64,000 nt of DNA, from positions 1 through 64,000 of the forward strand of contig CACYSU010000002.1 in assembly GCA_902777205.1 (NCBI GenBank), given 5' to 3'. Positions 52,113 to 59,469 of the stretch are shown piece by piece. This DNA is from an uncultured Rhodospirillales bacterium. GTDB lineage: Bacteria; Pseudomonadota; Alphaproteobacteria; CAAGCB01; CAG-977. The position numbers and the translations under genes were made by a program. Below the pieces are notes generated by a model. The model did no database searches. It had not been told where the DNA came from and saw only the letters and a program-made list of their open reading frames with translations. Within the stretch, counting starts at the first letter, position 1; every line of letters begins with the position of its first letter.

Positions 52113-53737
52113 TGGAATCCGTTGTTTCAAAGGAAAACACGGCCGGCGGAGCGGGGAAATCCCGCGCCGTCGGCTTGTTTCTTTTAAAGCGGTACGAAGA
52201 AGCGGCCGCCGCGTTCGACGAACTGTCGATGCGCGATCCCGACGATATGGACAGCTGGACGAACGCGATTCTCTGCCGGCTGCAATATTCTCGTCCGGAC
52301 GCCGTCTTTTTCGACGAAATGCGCAAACGGGTCGGCCGCCTGCCGGCGCAGGGCTACCTGTGTCTGGCCGAAGTGCTGAATTCTTTCGACCGTTGCGGGG
52401 AAGCTCTGGTCTTCGCGGACAAAGCGCTGTCCGTCGATCCGGACAACGCGGACGCCTGCCTGCTGAAATCGGGACTGCTGGACGCGTTGAACCGGACGAA
52501 TGAACAATACGAGTTTGTCAAATCGTTTTATCCGCGCCTGAAACGGGACGAACGCGTTTTATGCTACGCGGCTTTTTACGCCGCCTTGTTCTGGAACGCG
52601 CGCCAAGCGTCGTTTTTCCTGAAAAAAGCCCTGAAAGCCAATAAAAACGCGACGCTGCAAAACACCTATTTCTACGCCGCCCTGACATCGGGACACAGGG
52701 AAAAGGATATCATCGCCTATAGCGCGGAAGCATTGAACGACCGCGCGGACAACCCCGTCGTCTGGATGGCGGTGGCCAACGCCGACGCCGCGCTGGGGGA
52801 AAACGACGCGGCGGACGAAGCGTTCGGCACGCTGGCCGGATTGACGGACATCCCCGACGACGCGCGGCTGAATTGGGCGCGGGTGCTGATTGAAAAGAAA
52901 AGCTACGACCGCGCCGCCGGATTGCTGGAACACGTTTCCGGCTATTCGGACACTTTGTTTTCATTGATCCGGACGCTGCTGTTCGCGATGCGCCGCGACG
53001 GTTTGAAAGAAACGGCGGATCAAAAGGCGGCGGCGTTCCGCGCGGCATACGGAAATATGCCGCAAATCGACTATTTGTGCGCCGCGTTTTCCGGCGGCGA
53101 AATCAAACATTCCGCCCCGATCGAATTTATCAACGCCGTCAGCGAACTGCCCGATCCGGACGCTTCGCCCGACCGAAAATCCTTCTTGGCGAACGTGCTG
53201 GACAAGGCTTTTCAAACCGCCGGCCTGTCCGTCGCGAAATCCATGGCCGTGCTGGACATCGGGTGCGGCACGGGCGACGCCGCGCCGTTTTTGCGGGATT
53301 ACAGCCGTCCGGACGGAACGCTGACCGGCATCGACGTTTCCGAAACGGCTCTGGCCGCCGCGCAAGCCGCGGACGCTTACGACCGGCTGGAGGAAAACGA
53401 CCTGCTCACGTTCTGCGCGGCGTGCGAAGACCGCTACGATCTGATCGTCTGTTCGGACGCGCTTTACTGGTTCGCCGATCCCGCGCCGGTGTTCGCGGCC
53501 GTCGAACGCATATTGAAACCGGACGGCGTTTTCATTTTCACCGTGACGCCGCAAACGCGCGAACCGGAATTCTCCGCGGACGTTTACGGCCGGTTCAGCC
53601 ACAATCCGGCCTATGTGTCCGCCCGCCTGTCGGAATCCGGATTGGTTGAAAAAGGCCGGTCGCAGGAAAAACTGTATAAAACGGACGACAGGGATCAGCC
53701 CTGCGTCCTGTTCACGGCGCGGAAAAAAACGCAATGA
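52112..53737 (+). CDS. TPR protein with C-terminal SAM methyltransferase domain (copy 1)
   Basis: A 541-residue fusion. The N-terminal 330 residues are helical repeats of TPR kind (e.g. RYEEAAAAFDELSMRDPDD, about 22-40); the C-terminal part is a class I methyltransferase with motif I VLDIGCGTGD (about 379-388), TGIDVSETALAAA (motif II) and FDxxV-like CSDALYWFAD (about 449-458). The ATG at 52112 overlaps oadB's stop by one base; an ATG nine bases earlier is possible. Its own stop overlaps the paralogue downstream (ATGA). Substrate unknown. The continuous coupling to oadB suggests joint expression. Confidence 0.85.
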   Translation: MESVVSKENTAGGAGKSRAVGLFLLKRYEEAAAAFDELSMRDPDDMDSWTNAILCRLQYSRPDAVFFDEMRKRVGRLPAQGYLCLAEVLNSFDRCGEALVFADKALSVDPDNADACLLKSGLLDALNRTNEQYEFVKSFYPRLKRDERVLCYAAFYAALFWNARQASFFLKKALKANKNATLQNTYFYAALTSGHREKDIIAYSAEALNDRADNPVVWMAVANADAALGENDAADEAFGTLAGLTDIPDDARLNWARVLIEKKSYDRAAGLLEHVSGYSDTLFSLIRTLLFAMRRDGLKETADQKAAAFRAAYGNMPQIDYLCAAFSGGEIKHSAPIEFINAVSELPDPDASPDRKSFLANVLDKAFQTAGLSVAKSMAVLDIGCGTGDAAPFLRDYSRPDGTLTGIDVSETALAAAQAADAYDRLEENDLLTFCAACEDRYDLIVCSDALYWFADPAPVFAAVERILKPDGVFIFTVTPQTREPEFSADVYGRFSHNPAYVSARLSESGLVEKGRSQEKLYKTDDRDQPCVLFTARKKTQ

Positions 53738-55131
53738 CGGACATCGTCGCGCAAATCAACGACAAAAACGGACGGGCGGAATACGGCGCCGCTTTGGAAC
53801 TCGCGTTAAACGCCTTGAAAAACGATCCGGACGACTACGCTTTGCGGGTGGCGGCCGGAAACGCGTATTACGGCCTGCGCGATTTTGACAAAGCGGAACA
53901 GTGCTATCTGTCCGCCGCCTCGGCCTGTCCGCATGATGCCGTCTGCTGGTCGAATCTGGCCGGCGTCCGCTATGAAACCGGCCGTTACGCGGACGCTTTG
54001 GCCGCCTGCGACAAAGCTTTGGACGCCCAACCCGACTATGCGAACGCGCTGATCCACCGCGGCAACGCGCTGTCCGCCCTGAACCGCTTTGACGAATCGG
54101 CCGCCGCCTATGAACAGGCGCTGCGGCAAACGCCCGACGATTTGCTGGCGTTGTTCAATCTGGCCTACGCGCTGTCCATGGCGGATCGAAACGAAAAGGC
54201 CGCCGCCATTTACCAAGACCTGCTGCGCCGGTCGCCCAATGATCCCGAATACCTGTTCGCCGCCGCCGCTTTGGCGGAAAAGACCGAAGATTACGAACAA
54301 GCCGCGGAATTGTATCTCCGGCTGCTGACGGCGCAGGAAACGCCGACCACGCACATCATGCTCAGCGGCTGCCTGTACAATCTGCAACTGCGGGGGGACA
54401 CGCAAAGCGTATGGCGGCTGACGGACGAATGGCTGACCGCCTTTCCCGACAACGCCGTCGCGCGCCACACGCTGGAAACGTTGAAAAACGAACACGGCGT
54501 CAAACGCGCGTCCGCCGAATACGTCAAAGAATTATTCGACGCCTTCGCCGATTCTTTCGATTCCGTTTTGGCCGGCCTGTCCTACCGCGCGCCCGAACTG
54601 GTGGCGGCGGCGGTTCAACGGCTGAACTTTCCGACCCTGCCCGACGTTCTGGATCTGGGATGCGGTACGGGTCTGTGCGCCGCGGCTTTGGCGGAAAAAG
54701 GATTTGCGACGAAAACGCTGGCCGGCGTTGACCTGTCCGCCGGAATGCTGGAAAAAGCGGCGGAAACAAACCGCTACACCCGATTGGAACAAAGCGACAT
54801 TCTGGCTTTTCTGCCGGAAAACGGAAACCGTTTCGACCTGATCATCTCGTCGGACGTTTTCACCTATCTCGGCGATTTATCGGGATTGTTCGCCGGTATG
54901 GCGGCGGCATTGAAAAACGGCGGAAAGACAGTCTTTACAGTCAGCGAAAACACGCAAAACACAACGGAATACGCCATGGAACCGTCCGGCCGGTTCGCAC
55001 ACGGCGCGGCTTATATCCGCGCACAAATGGAACAAAACGGCCTGTCCGTCGCGAACATTGAAAAAACGGAGTTGCGTCTGGAAATGGGATTGCCCGTCCG
55101 CGGTCTGCTGGTAACGGGGAAAAAGAAATAA
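53734..55131 (+). CDS. TPR protein with C-terminal SAM methyltransferase domain (copy 2)
   Basis: A 465-residue paralogue of the preceding protein. TPR units fill about residues 5-250 (e.g. YADALAACDKALDAQPDY with the canonical Ala/Gly/Pro spacing), and the methyltransferase has VLDLGCGTGLCAAALAEKG (about 305-323), AGVDLSAGMLEKA (about 330-342) and ISSDVFTYLGDLSG (about 371-384). Fewer TPRs than copy 1, but sequence similarity of the catalytic parts points to a tandem duplication followed by divergence. ATGA overlap with copy 1. Similar TPR-methyltransferases are known in alphaproteobacteria without firm substrate. Confidence 0.87.
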   Translation: MTDIVAQINDKNGRAEYGAALELALNALKNDPDDYALRVAAGNAYYGLRDFDKAEQCYLSAASACPHDAVCWSNLAGVRYETGRYADALAACDKALDAQPDYANALIHRGNALSALNRFDESAAAYEQALRQTPDDLLALFNLAYALSMADRNEKAAAIYQDLLRRSPNDPEYLFAAAALAEKTEDYEQAAELYLRLLTAQETPTTHIMLSGCLYNLQLRGDTQSVWRLTDEWLTAFPDNAVARHTLETLKNEHGVKRASAEYVKELFDAFADSFDSVLAGLSYRAPELVAAAVQRLNFPTLPDVLDLGCGTGLCAAALAEKGFATKTLAGVDLSAGMLEKAAETNRYTRLEQSDILAFLPENGNRFDLIISSDVFTYLGDLSGLFAGMAAALKNGGKTVFTVSENTQNTTEYAMEPSGRFAHGAAYIRAQMEQNGLSVANIEKTELRLEMGLPVRGLLVTGKKK

Positions 55132-55201
55132 AACCTTGATATTTTCCGCCCCTTCTTGTTAAAAAATATGAAGAGAATTATTTTTATGGAAAAGGAATCC
55201 C

Positions 55202-56458
55202 ATGACTGAAATTGCGGAAGAAATCGTCAAAAGAAAAAAGCCCCGTCTTTTTTCAAAAGCGTGGTTTGAAATGCTGATCAACAACGAAGCCACCAGCGGA
55301 TTGGTGATGATTTTCGCCATGATCATTGCGATCGTCTGCGCGAACACGGCGGCGCGCGAACCCGTTCATAACTTTTTGCAAACGACGATCACTTTGGGCG
55401 TCGGGGAACAAATGTTCCCGCGTTCAATCGAATGGTGGGTCAACGACATTCTGATGGTTTTCTTCTTTTTGCAGGTCGGTTTGGAATTGAAACGCGAAAT
55501 GAAAGAAGGATTCCTGTCCGACATCCGTCAGGTTTTCGTGCCGTGCATTGCGGCGTTGGGCGGCATTTGCTGCCCCGCGATCATTTACGCGATCATCAAC
55601 AACGGCGCGCCGGAATATATGCACGGCTGGGCGATCCCGACGGCGACCGACATCGCGTTCGCCGTGTGCGTTTTGATGCTGGTCGGCAAACACGTTCCGC
55701 AGGCGGCCAAAATCTTTTTGCTGGCCATCGCCATTTTCGACGATTTGGGCGCGATCATCATCATCGCCCTGTTTTACAACCAAGGGGTCTATCTGTCCCT
55801 GCTGGGATACGCCTGCATCGCGACGTTCGCGCTGTACCTGCTGAACAAAATACAGGTCACGTACTTCCTGCCCTACCTGCTGCTGGGCGTCGTGCTGTGG
55901 TTCTGCTTTTTGAACGGCGGCATTCACACGACGATCGCGGGCGTCGTCGTCGCCATGGCCTATCCGATGCGCGTTGACGGCGAAAGGGAATCGCCGCTGA
56001 ACAAATTGATGAAAGTGCTGAAACCGTGGGTTGATTTCTTCATCCTGCCCGTGTTCGCGTTCGCCAGCGCGGGGCTGTATTTCGGCGGCGTTACCGTTCA
56101 CACGTTCACGCACACACTGACGCTCGGCATCATCTTCGGCCTGTTTTTGGGCAAACAGATCGGCATTTTCCTGACCACTTGGGCGTTGATCAAAATGAAG
56201 ATCGCCTCTTTTCCCAAAGCCGTCACCATGCTGGATCTGTACGGCGTCGCGGTCGTTGCGGGCATCGGGTTCACGATGGCGTTGTTCGTCGGCAAACTGG
56301 CTTTGCCCGGCGAAGTCAACCAGCAGGAAATCCGTCTGGGCGTCATTTGCGGATCTGTGATTTCCGCGCTGTGGGGCGCCGTCGTGTTCCATTACGGCCG
56401 CCGCTGGAAAGAATGGTTTGTCACCAAGGTTTTGAAAAAGGAAAACAAACCGCTTTAA
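55202..56458 (+). CDS. nhaA: Na+/H+ antiporter NhaA
   Basis: Inner-membrane antiporter that exports Na+ for H+. The 418-residue protein has about twelve helices; the two adjacent ion-binding Asp lie in AIFDDLGAIIIIA (about 179-180), and PTATDIAFAV (about 145-154) precedes them as in the E. coli protein. SD AAGGAAT before ATG at 55202. It lies 70 bases behind the oad/TPR-methyltransferase group and ends before a strong terminator. With OadGAB it suggests a sodium gradient that is made by decarboxylation and adjusted by the antiporter. Confidence 0.96.
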   Translation: MTEIAEEIVKRKKPRLFSKAWFEMLINNEATSGLVMIFAMIIAIVCANTAAREPVHNFLQTTITLGVGEQMFPRSIEWWVNDILMVFFFLQVGLELKREMKEGFLSDIRQVFVPCIAALGGICCPAIIYAIINNGAPEYMHGWAIPTATDIAFAVCVLMLVGKHVPQAAKIFLLAIAIFDDLGAIIIIALFYNQGVYLSLLGYACIATFALYLLNKIQVTYFLPYLLLGVVLWFCFLNGGIHTTIAGVVVAMAYPMRVDGERESPLNKLMKVLKPWVDFFILPVFAFASAGLYFGGVTVHTFTHTLTLGIIFGLFLGKQIGIFLTTWALIKMKIASFPKAVTMLDLYGVAVVAGIGFTMALFVGKLALPGEVNQQEIRLGVICGSVISALWGAVVFHYGRRWKEWFVTKVLKKENKPL

Positions 56459-56475
56459 CAATCCTGTGAAATATG

Positions 56476-56505
56476 AAAAAGCCCCCGTCCGTCGGGGGCT
56501 TTTTT
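56476..56505 (+). terminator. Terminator behind nhaA
   Basis: AAAAAGCCCCC...GGGGGCTTTTTT with loop GTCCGTC; symmetrical A/T-runs let it also serve the convergent LuxR-type gene. Confidence 0.92.
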
Positions 56506-56514
56506 ATCGCGCCG

Positions 56515-56715
56515 TCAAATCAAATCACTGGATTGCGCCCATAAAACGGCCTGAATACGGTTGCTGACATTCAAACGCATATAAATTCCGTTCAAATGAA
56601 TTTTAACAGTCGCCGTACTCAGCCCCATCGCTTTCGCGATCTGTTTGTTCTGCAACCCCTGTGACAGATATCTCAAAACTTCGATTTGTTTCGGTGTCAA
56701 ACAACGTTGTGCCAT
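56515..56715 (-). CDS. Stand-alone LuxR-type DNA-binding protein
   Basis: A 66-residue protein consisting only of a LuxR/GerE helix-turn-helix: LTPKQIEVLRYLSQGLQNKQ (about 6-25) and ATVKIHLNGIYMRLNVSNR (about 35-53). No receiver or sensor domain is attached, and the ATG has a strong GGGGG SD, so it is not a truncated end of a longer frame. GerE of Bacillus is a precedent for an active single-domain regulator. It is similar in this domain to the response regulator at 33.6 kb. The 250-base upstream interval is shared with the divergent LysR gene. Confidence 0.85.
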   Translation of the reverse strand: MAQRCLTPKQIEVLRYLSQGLQNKQIAKAMGLSTATVKIHLNGIYMRLNVSNRIQAVLWAQSSDLI

Positions 56716-56966
56716 GATGCGTCCCCCTTTTCATCCTTGTGACGAAAGAAATCCGGTCTGCGGCATAAAAAATCCCGTTGACATTCGCTTCGTTTCAAAA
56801 CCGCGCCCGTCTGGACGCTTGAAATTCCGCCGGAACTTTTGAAAACCAATGCACGTAAAAATAAGGCGCTGGTTGACTTTTGTTCAATTTACCCTCTATA
56901 ATTCGATTGTATGCAACAGCGGCCTCTTTGAAAAGACACTGTTTTTATATAAGGGATATATAATAA

Positions 56967-57860
56967 ATGACAACATTGAAAACGAACCTGTCACTTTTGC
57001 GGGAATTGTTCGCGTTGAAAGAGGTCATGGACGCCGGACAAATTCAGGGCGCGGCGCAGCGCAACGGAATGAAGCAGTCCAACCTGTCCAAAATGATCAG
57101 CGATCTGGAAAACGAAATGAACACCAAGCTGCTGAACCGGTCGCCGAAAGGCATCAAACCGACCAACACGGCGCGCCTGCTGTACGCGGACATCGACAAC
57201 ATTATCAAAAGCTTGAACAAGATCAGCGCGACGTTTGTTGATTCCGACGAATTGACGGGTTACGTCACGGTTTTTGTCGGCGACGGGTTCATCGGCCACC
57301 GCCTGCTGACGGAACTGTCCCTGTTTTACGCCCGCCATTTGAAAATCCGGCTGGACATTCTGACGGATAAAAGAACGGCGGAATCCGACATTGATATGGC
57401 GATCGTTGATGATCTGTCGTCGCCGGTAAAGGGGAAAATCCTGTTCAAATCCACCGGAAAACAACATCTGTACGCCAGCCGGTCTTATTTGGAAAAACGC
57501 GGCACGCCGAAAGATATGAAAGACCTGCTGCAAAATTTCGACCTGTGCGTCCAGCAACGCCATTTAAGTGAACCGGAATGCCAGATAATTTTGAAAAAAG
57601 CGGAGCATCTGAACACCACGTCCGACGCCGAATCCATCGTCCTCGGTCTGGTTCTGTCCGGCGACGGGATCACCATGCTGCACGATTGGCGCGCGCGTTA
57701 CCTGACCGATCTGGTGCGCTTGGATCTGCCGTTTGAGCTGACACACACCTATTTCGGCGTATGCAATGCCGCCATCGAAAAAACATTAAAGATTCAAGCG
57801 ATGCTTCACTATTTGAAAAGCCTGCCAGACACCGGCGCGGATTGCGTCGAACTGTACTGA
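56967..57860 (+). CDS. LysR-family transcriptional regulator
   Basis: A 297-residue regulator: N-terminal winged helix-turn-helix (about 5-65; GAAQRNGMKQSNLSKMISDL is the recognition region, ending in LLNRSPKGIKPT) and a periplasmic-binding-protein-like sensor domain (about 90-290). Ligand unknown. The start ATG follows an A+T-rich leader without a clear SD. Divergent from the stand-alone LuxR gene with 251 bases between them, in which I see no obvious repeat. Converges with the histidine phosphatase gene, 7 bases between stops. Confidence 0.9.
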   Translation: MTTLKTNLSLLRELFALKEVMDAGQIQGAAQRNGMKQSNLSKMISDLENEMNTKLLNRSPKGIKPTNTARLLYADIDNIIKSLNKISATFVDSDELTGYVTVFVGDGFIGHRLLTELSLFYARHLKIRLDILTDKRTAESDIDMAIVDDLSSPVKGKILFKSTGKQHLYASRSYLEKRGTPKDMKDLLQNFDLCVQQRHLSEPECQIILKKAEHLNTTSDAESIVLGLVLSGDGITMLHDWRARYLTDLVRLDLPFELTHTYFGVCNAAIEKTLKIQAMLHYLKSLPDTGADCVELY

Positions 57861-57867
57861 ACCGGCA

Positions 57868-58449
57868 TCATTCGCCGATCAGCTCGAACACGTCGTCTTT
57901 GAAACAGAAATGAAACGGGCGGCCGTGCGGAACGGTGTAAAGTTTCAACCCGAATATCAGCGCAAAACACCGTATCACCGCGCTGTGCGCGGAAACGCCG
58001 ATGACCGTATAATCGTTTTCACGGGCGATTTTCCGCAATGTCTGCAACACGCGCCGCTGAATTTGCCGCTTTGTTTCCCCGCCGTCGAAACAAACGTCCA
58101 TATATTCGGATTCCAAACTGTGCCACGCCGGCGCGATATCGGGATACAGCGCGTGGATTTCCTGCTTTGTCTTGCCCTCCGCGACGCCGAAACACCCCTC
58201 GACCAGCCCGTCCTCGATCTTCAGCGGCACGCCCAAAGCGTCCGCGACCGTCCGTCCGGTCTGCAGCGCCCGTTTCAGCGGCGATGAAAACACCGCCTGA
58301 ATACCGGAATCCGTCAATTCCGCCGCCAGCGCGCGCGCCTGCTCCAATCCCGTTTCGTTCAACGGCATATCGTGACTGCGTCCCTGCCAGCGGCCGGCCA
58401 GATTCATATCCGTCTGCCCGTGGCGGAAAATGTAAAAATCCTTTTTCAC
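57868..58449 (-). CDS. Histidine phosphatase family protein
   Basis: A 193-residue member of the phosphoglycerate-mutase-like superfamily. The catalytic RHGQTDMN (His about 10) begins right after the first strand, the second His is in GVSAHSAVIR (about 153), and Glu is in VEGCFGVAEG (about 84-93). The small size and the FGVAEGKT segment are those of the CobC/GpmB group of broad phosphatases. It is 12 bases behind a lipoprotein gene on the same strand and probably the last gene of the MIF-lipoprotein-phosphatase row. Confidence 0.9.
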   Translation of the reverse strand: MKKDFYIFRHGQTDMNLAGRWQGRSHDMPLNETGLEQARALAAELTDSGIQAVFSSPLKRALQTGRTVADALGVPLKIEDGLVEGCFGVAEGKTKQEIHALYPDIAPAWHSLESEYMDVCFDGGETKRQIQRRVLQTLRKIARENDYTVIGVSAHSAVIRCFALIFGLKLYTVPHGRPFHFCFKDDVFELIGE

Positions 58450-58461
58450 GTCATTTTCCTG

Positions 58462-59028
58462 TCAATACCAGGACATTCCGCCTTTTTCACGTTTCAGGAA
58501 TCCGAACCATTCGCCGACCTGTTCGCCTTTAGCGTCGGACAGGATCAGCATGACGCTCAACGCCTTGTCTTCGGCCGCGTCGTCGTTTTTAATCGGAATC
58601 TCGCCCAATTCGACATCCAAAACGTAATCGTACGGGATCGACCCGTCCGTCACCCACAGGGATTCCGTGTTCATCAATTCGTGTTCGACGGCCTCGTGAA
58701 TGATGGCGGGACGCAGCTGCGCGGACGGATGATAGTTCAGCACGTCCCGCAATGCGACGCGCACGCGTTCCGGCTTTCCGGCGATCAGGTCGGAACGCAC
58801 CATGTCGCCGATGACGCGATAGGACAGCAGGATGTAGTCCTGATCCAGCGGTCCCGCGCCCTTTTTCAAACGCAGGTAGGTCATATAGTCGGCGACATCC
58901 TCGCGGCGCAGATCGGCGTCCGATTTCACAATCGCGCCGTGACGGGCGTCAACCGTCGCGTTCACGCACGAAACCAGCATCAGCGCGGCCAAAGCCGGCG
59001 AAACGGTTTTAAACAATCGCCTCATCAT
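58462..59028 (-). CDS. Unrecognised lipoprotein
   Basis: A 188-residue protein with signal peptide and lipobox LVSC (Cys about 21), hence a membrane-anchored lipoprotein. The mature part alternates helical (DVADYMTYLRLKKGAG) and beta (YDYVLDVELGEIPIKND) segments; no family recognised. The ATG at 59028 was chosen because it starts the signal peptide cleanly and AAGGG lies just upstream; a TTG at 59046 overlaps the MIF gene. It lies between the MIF-like gene (14 bases) and the phosphatase gene (12 bases), so the three are likely one transcript. Confidence 0.8.
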   Translation of the reverse strand: MMRRLFKTVSPALAALMLVSCVNATVDARHGAIVKSDADLRREDVADYMTYLRLKKGAGPLDQDYILLSYRVIGDMVRSDLIAGKPERVRVALRDVLNYHPSAQLRPAIIHEAVEHELMNTESLWVTDGSIPYDYVLDVELGEIPIKNDDAAEDKALSVMLILSDAKGEQVGEWFGFLKREKGGMSWY

Positions 59029-59042
59029 CCCTTGCCCGTTTT

Positions 59043-59387
59043 TCAAAACGTCGATCCGTTATAGCCCCACAAAATCCCCGGCACGGACGCGAATTCGATA
59101 TACACTCGGTTTCCGGGGACTTTCAATCTGGATTCGACCATTTTGGTCAGCGCGTCCGACAACAGGGGAATCTGTTCCTTGGTCATGCCGACGCTTTTCA
59201 TTTCCATATAAACCGTCGGCATGGTCGTCGCGCCGAAAATCATATGTTCGTTGGCGCAAACGTTGACCATGACATAGCTTTCGGGTTTTCCGACCGTTTC
59301 CGCCACGACGCGGGACGCGTGGTTCAACAAAGCCAGAATCGTCGTTTTTTCCAAATCCAGATTTGTTTTAATCATCAAAAAAGGCAT
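59043..59387 (-). CDS. MIF-like tautomerase
   Basis: A 114-residue homologue of macrophage migration inhibitory factor. The catalytic N-terminal Pro follows the start Met (MPFLMIKTN), the middle has MIFGATTMPTVYMEMKSVG (about 49-67) and the end reads ILWGYNGSTF, the MIF signature W-x-N-x-STF. Length equals animal MIF. Known activity of the family is keto-enol tautomerisation of phenylpyruvate-like compounds; some host-associated organisms use MIF homologues to affect host immunity. The ATG at 59387 with SD AAGGAA leaves Pro as the first residue after Met removal, as needed. No signal peptide. Confidence 0.93.
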   Translation of the reverse strand: MPFLMIKTNLDLEKTTILALLNHASRVVAETVGKPESYVMVNVCANEHMIFGATTMPTVYMEMKSVGMTKEQIPLLSDALTKMVESRLKVPGNRVYIEFASVPGILWGYNGSTF

Positions 59388-59422
59388 CTGTGCGTTCCTT
59401 TCCAAAACATTCCGATTTTACG

Positions 59423-59462
59423 GACAAAAGGAATGAATGACGGATCAAACATTCCTTTTGTC
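59423..59462 (-). terminator. Inverted repeat behind rne
   Basis: Perfect 13-bp arms GACAAAAGGAATG (59423-59435) and CATTCCTTTTGTC (59450-59462) with a 14-base loop. On the minus strand the TTTT lies inside the descending arm, so termination within the stem is possible. It sits between rne and the MIF gene. Confidence 0.6.
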
Positions 59463-59469
59463 GTTCAAT

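Noticed and set aside
50718-52130. Minus-strand open frame of 470 codons opposite oadB
   Set aside because: Shadow frame of a membrane protein gene, rich in Arg/Gln/His; no SD or domain.
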